From Malus domestica (Eukaryota; Streptophyta; Magnoliopsida; Rosales; Rosaceae): 64,000 nt of DNA. Of this stretch, positions 60,610 to 64,000 are shown piece by piece. The position numbers and the translations under genes were made by a program. The notes below the pieces were generated by a model. That model saw only the letters and a program-made list of their open reading frames with translations, did no database searches and was not told the DNA's origin. The stretch is from assembly GCF_042453785.1 (NCBI RefSeq), contig NC_091667.1, positions 34,650,001-34,714,000 of the forward strand. Reading direction: 5' to 3'. Each line of letters opens with the position of its first letter. The first letter of the stretch is position 1.

Positions 60610-60809
60610 TGAAAGAGATCATCTCCGGACCTCTTCCACCAAGACCACTAGATCAAGTGATTTGGACCTTCTAAATTTCATCCAACGGCAAAAAATTATT
60701 ATAGCTTTTAAAAGGTCAAAATAAGTGGACCATTTGATAAAATTTGGAAGGCCTGAATCGTTTGATCGGACGACCTTGGTAGAAGAGATCTAGAGAGGAT
60801 TTCTTTCCA
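60610..60809. mobile_element. MITE with CAAAAGTT target duplication
   Basis: The ends TGAAAGAGATCATCTCC and ...GAGGATTTCTTTCCA are imperfect inverted repeats, with inner pairing around 'ccaccaagacc' and 'accttggtag'. Direct repeats CAAAAGTT flank it (60602-60609 and 60810-60817), 8 or 9 bp. Non-coding. Confidence 0.7.
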
Positions 60810-60904
60810 CAAAAGTTAACTGCAGCATCAACTTTTTTTTTAAATTAATTATTAAATACATTTATTAATTTGTTACTGTTTTTTGTTTTAAAGTATTTAT
60901 TATA

Positions 60905-61049
60905 ACGGTGTGATATATACATACCATTTTTTACTCCTCACACACTCTTTATTAATTTTTCATTTAATATTCTTCAATTCATTTAACCGATGACTGGAAA
61001 TTAAGAAGGTATGTAAGAAGTAAAAATGTGTGTGTGGATAACACACATC
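60905..61049. mobile_element. Mutator-like MITE, second family, copy 1
   Basis: A palindrome with 'ttactcctcacacac' and 'gtaagaagtaaaaatgtgtg' arms. Perfect 9-bp direct repeats TTTATTATA flank it (60896-60904 and 61050-61058). 145 bp, non-coding. Closely related to the element at 61490. Confidence 0.8.
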
Positions 61050-61489
61050 TTTATTATAATAGTTCAATGCAATAAATTACAATAAAATAACAGTTTAATT
61101 TGAAATATCGAGATGAGAGTCAAATTTAAAAAAAAATATTAAAGTGCTACATAGACAGTTAAATTTAAATTTTATATTTAAAATTTGTCGATGTTAGACA
61201 TGTCACATTAGTTATATATAGTCATGGACAAATGGAAGCTTCCTTTCTCAATAGTTGGGTTTCTGGCATGTGAATATGGAAGCTCGCACGAAAACTTATA
61301 TCTAAAAAAAATTATATTCCTTTTTGCATTGCGTTACATATAACATCACATTGATAATTTTTATGTGCTGGGAATAAATAAAAGTGCATACAAACATGGA
61401 AGAAGCTAAGAAAAGTTTGCGAACTTGCCTTCCTTCCTTGGTTATTCTTGGAAACTTACTTTCCTACAAAAAGCAAGAAATATAAAAAT

Positions 61490-61636
61490 GGGATGTACTA
61501 TCCACACATCTTTTTTTACTTCTCACACATCCTTGTTAATTTCTGTCCGCTGATCTTCTTCAATTCATCCGATCCGACGGCCGAAAACCAAGAAAGTGTG
61601 AGAGAAGTAAAAAAATGTGTGTGGATATCACACTCC
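61490..61636. mobile_element. Mutator-like MITE, second family, copy 2
   Basis: Arms GGGATGTACTATCCACAC and GTGTGGATATCACACTCC pair, and 'tacttctcacacat' pairs with 'gtgtgagagaagta'. Perfect 9-bp direct repeats TATAAAAAT flank it (61481-61489 and 61637-61645). 147 bp. Confidence 0.85.
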
Positions 61637-63139
61637 TATAAAAATACCTACGAATATCATCCAATCATAGTTTAGCTAAGCATGTCAAGACTAAAAGTGA
61701 TGATTTAGAATTAAAATAGGTCCATAGCATGATTCCCTCAATCATTTATGATTAGTGTATGATTAGTAATAAATTTTTATGTGAATCAGTAAAATACGCC
61801 GACAACTATAAGTTTTGTATAAGGAACATTTTAGTTGTGAGTTTCATTTAGTGCTATTTTCTAATTACAAAGTCATTAATGTAACGAGGTTGTTTTGATA
61901 TGTCCATCTCATTAGGAATACTTTGTGAGGTCGGATAAGATTAAAATATAGAGAATTTCATACTAATTTGAATATAGATTTTTTAGCATACTTAAATTTA
62001 GCAAAATTAACAAAAACAAAATGGAGCTAACTTAAGTTTGAATCCCTTCTCAACAAATAGATTTTGTTATCTTCTTTAATTATTATTTTTTATAGGATGA
62101 ACTGCTAATTTAGTTCATGAATTATTACCTGAGTGAAAATTGGTCTCTAAACTATTTTTATCAGAAAAATCAGTAATTGAATTATAAAAATTTGTCAATT
62201 ACATCCCTAATATTAGATTCGAAGCTACTATATTCAATTTTTTTTGTCAATTTAAGTCACGTTACTTGCATGTGAGGAGGGTATATTGTAATTTTCCATA
62301 AAGAAATAGTGTATGAAGTTAAATTTAAAGCGTAAATTAGACATTAGATTCGTAACCTTTATGAAATGTTAATGGCTTATATGCGAGAAAAGAATGATAT
62401 TACATTTTAAAGTGTATCAAGTGACTTAAGTTGATGAAAAATTAGATAAAATAGTTTTGAATATAATAGTATGATGAAATTAGTAATTTTTAATGAATTT
62501 AGATAGTTATTTTACCGAAAAAATAATTGAGGGACCTAATTTTCACTAACATGATAGTTTAGGGACTAAATCGACATCTTACCCATATATATATTTTTGG
62601 TAAAGGGGAGCATTTTTTTTTTATCATCATAAACTATGTTGTATGCTCATCATACAATTAATCATTGGACACGTGTTCTTTCACTTAACCTTAGTTAATT
62701 TTTTTTCAAAATTGAAAAGATAACATATGATATGAAAATTAACTTGAGTTAAGTGAGATAACACACGGCAGATATTTAAGTGTATAGTGAGCAAACACTA
62801 TAGTTATGATGATGATACTCACAACTAGCAAGGGACGAAGCCCAAAAGCCCCACCAACACTATTCTCTCTCCCCATTAGATTAAACGAATGAGTAATGTT
62901 AGCTAAATAAAAAATTTAGGCTATATTTACAAATAACGTGACGATAAAAAATAAGTACATTAATATACGATTAATAATCTAATTATAAACAATAAAAGCA
63001 TATAATATTAACTTATAAGTATACGATATTTATCAGCTTACTCTCTCATATTTGCCACCTCAAGTCAATCATATTGTCTCTTTACTTTTTTTCTGGACTC
63101 TTCCATTTCCCTCAGTCCACACAGACGGTTGCTCCGCCA

Positions 63140-64000
63140 ATGGCTTCCGATCTCGAGAAGAGTGCGAAGGAGGCGTTCATTGACGACCACTTCGAGTTGG
63201 CCGTTGACCTCTACACCCAGGCCATCGCTCTTAATCCTCAGAGCGCCGAGCTCTACTCCGACCGCGCGCAGGCCAACATCAAATCCGGCAATCTCACTGG
63301 TACCCCTTTTTCCTCTTGCGATTTCGCGCTAACCCTTTCTTTGTTTCTTGTTTGGTTCCCAAGAAAGCCTGAGAAAATTGAAATAAGTTCAAGAAAATGG
63401 TCAATTGGGTTTTCTGATTCTCTTTTATCTGTTGTGCTTTTTTGTTTGTTTGTTCAGGGGCTGTTGCGGATGCGAACAAGGCAATTGAGTTCGATCCATC
63501 ACTGTACAAAGCGTATTTGCGCAAAGGGTGAGTTCGAATGCACCAACACTGAAAATGGTCAATAGGGTGTTCAATTTTTTCTAAGCTTGTAACCATCAAC
63601 CTAAAAATTAATAAAGGTCATGCTGATCGTTGATATTCGTTGTGGATCTTTCGCCCTTTGTGAAAGGGAAAGGCTTTTAATGCTAATTTGAGTGTTTCAA
63701 AACTTTTGATTTTGTTTTTGGCCAAAATCTTGGAGGGCTCATGACTGAGGTATCGTGGAGTCCATTTGTGAACCTCGTTGTGTACTGCGTGTGGGTTTTG
63801 ATTTGGTATCAGTTATGTTCTGCACTTGCTACATGTGATTGCCAATGTCATCGCTAGTTTTACAATTTTTGTTCTTTGCTGTTGTTGGTTACAGAATTGC
63901 CTGCATCAAGCTCGAGGAATATCAGACTGCAAAGGCAACCCTGGAAATTGGTGCTCCTCTGGCCCCGCATGAGACACGATTCGCTGAATTGATAAAAGAG
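63140..64000 (+). CDS. SGT1: SGT1 co-chaperone, N-terminal TPR part (runs off the window)
   Basis: Three exons are seen: 63140-63299, 63458-63527 and 63895 to beyond 64000. The start at 63140 gives MASDLEKSAKEAFIDDHFELAV, the standard SGT1 start; the upstream in-frame ATG at 63074 adds a leader without family pattern. The TPR block continues with DLYTQAIALNPQSAELYSDRAQANIKSGN, GAVADANKAIEFDPSLYKAYLRKG and IACIKLEEYQTAKATLEIG. The CS and SGS domains should follow outside the window. SGT1 works with HSP90 and RAR1 in stabilising NLR immune receptors and with SCF ubiquitin ligases in auxin and jasmonate signalling. Partial at the 3' end. Confidence 0.92.

Larger units (their letters stand above)
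60451..63139. other. Gene-free interval between the PPR gene and SGT1
   Basis: AT-rich spacer with three MITEs (60610-60809, 60905-61049, 61490-61636) and no gene. A 75-codon frame at 61448-61675 overlaps one MITE. Confidence 0.6.

Overview
This is a 64 kb stretch of plant nuclear DNA. The genes have introns with GT/AG borders, the intergenic DNA is AT-rich, and there are many MITEs, SINEs, a LINE, a PIF/Harbinger element and LTR-retrotransposon remains. Protein sequences and SINE style suggest a woody rosid, most likely Rosaceae tribe Maleae (apple or pear type). That placement is inference.

Thirteen protein loci are supported. In order: a heavy-metal-associated isoprenylated protein (HIPP, +, 2.8-3.6 kb); a PAM68-like chloroplast membrane protein (-, 7.6-8.0 kb) whose transit-peptide end lies 2.4 kb away, beyond an LTR element (10.4-10.5 kb); a CBS/DUF21 membrane protein (-, 14.2-17.1 kb); an At3g49140-like DUF2470 protein (+, 24.7-27.8 kb); SARD4 (-, 28.5-29.6 kb); an EMB1417-like PPR protein (+, 33.0-34.7 kb); the ER co-chaperone ERDJ2/Sec63 (-, 35.2-39.2 kb); a Tic22-like protein (+, 41.5-44.4 kb); a group IIe WRKY of the WRKY22/27 type (+, 46.9-48.5 kb); a mitochondrial complex I NDUFA5-type subunit (+, 55.4-57.3 kb); a long PLS-class PPR protein (-, 57.7-60.5 kb); and the first exons of SGT1 (+, from 63.1 kb, running off the end). 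The thirteenth, partly visible locus is the LINE-encoded reverse transcriptase/RNase H region (30.0-32.2 kb).

The order HIPP, PAM68L, CBS-DUF21, SARD4, WRKY27, NDUFA5, PPR follows Arabidopsis At5g52760-At5g52850 as I remember it. The EMB1417/ERDJ2 pair matches At4g21190/At4g21180. The window therefore looks like an old conserved block expanded by transposable elements, not a functional cluster.

Gene-poor intervals are 3.8-7.5, 10.5-14.2, 17.1-24.7, 29.6-32.9, 39.2-41.5, 44.4-46.9, 48.6-55.3 and 60.5-63.1 kb. They hold at least four copies of one Mutator-like MITE (9-bp target duplications), two copies of another, two hAT-type elements with perfect 8-bp duplications, a 3.26 kb solo LTR nested in one of those hAT elements, a PIF/Harbinger element with only its Myb/SANT gene, and a local duplication around 18.8-24.3 kb. 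I found no CRISPR array, no rRNA or tRNA gene and no evident new gene system. The most striking feature is the LTR insertion that splits the PAM68-like gene in frame.
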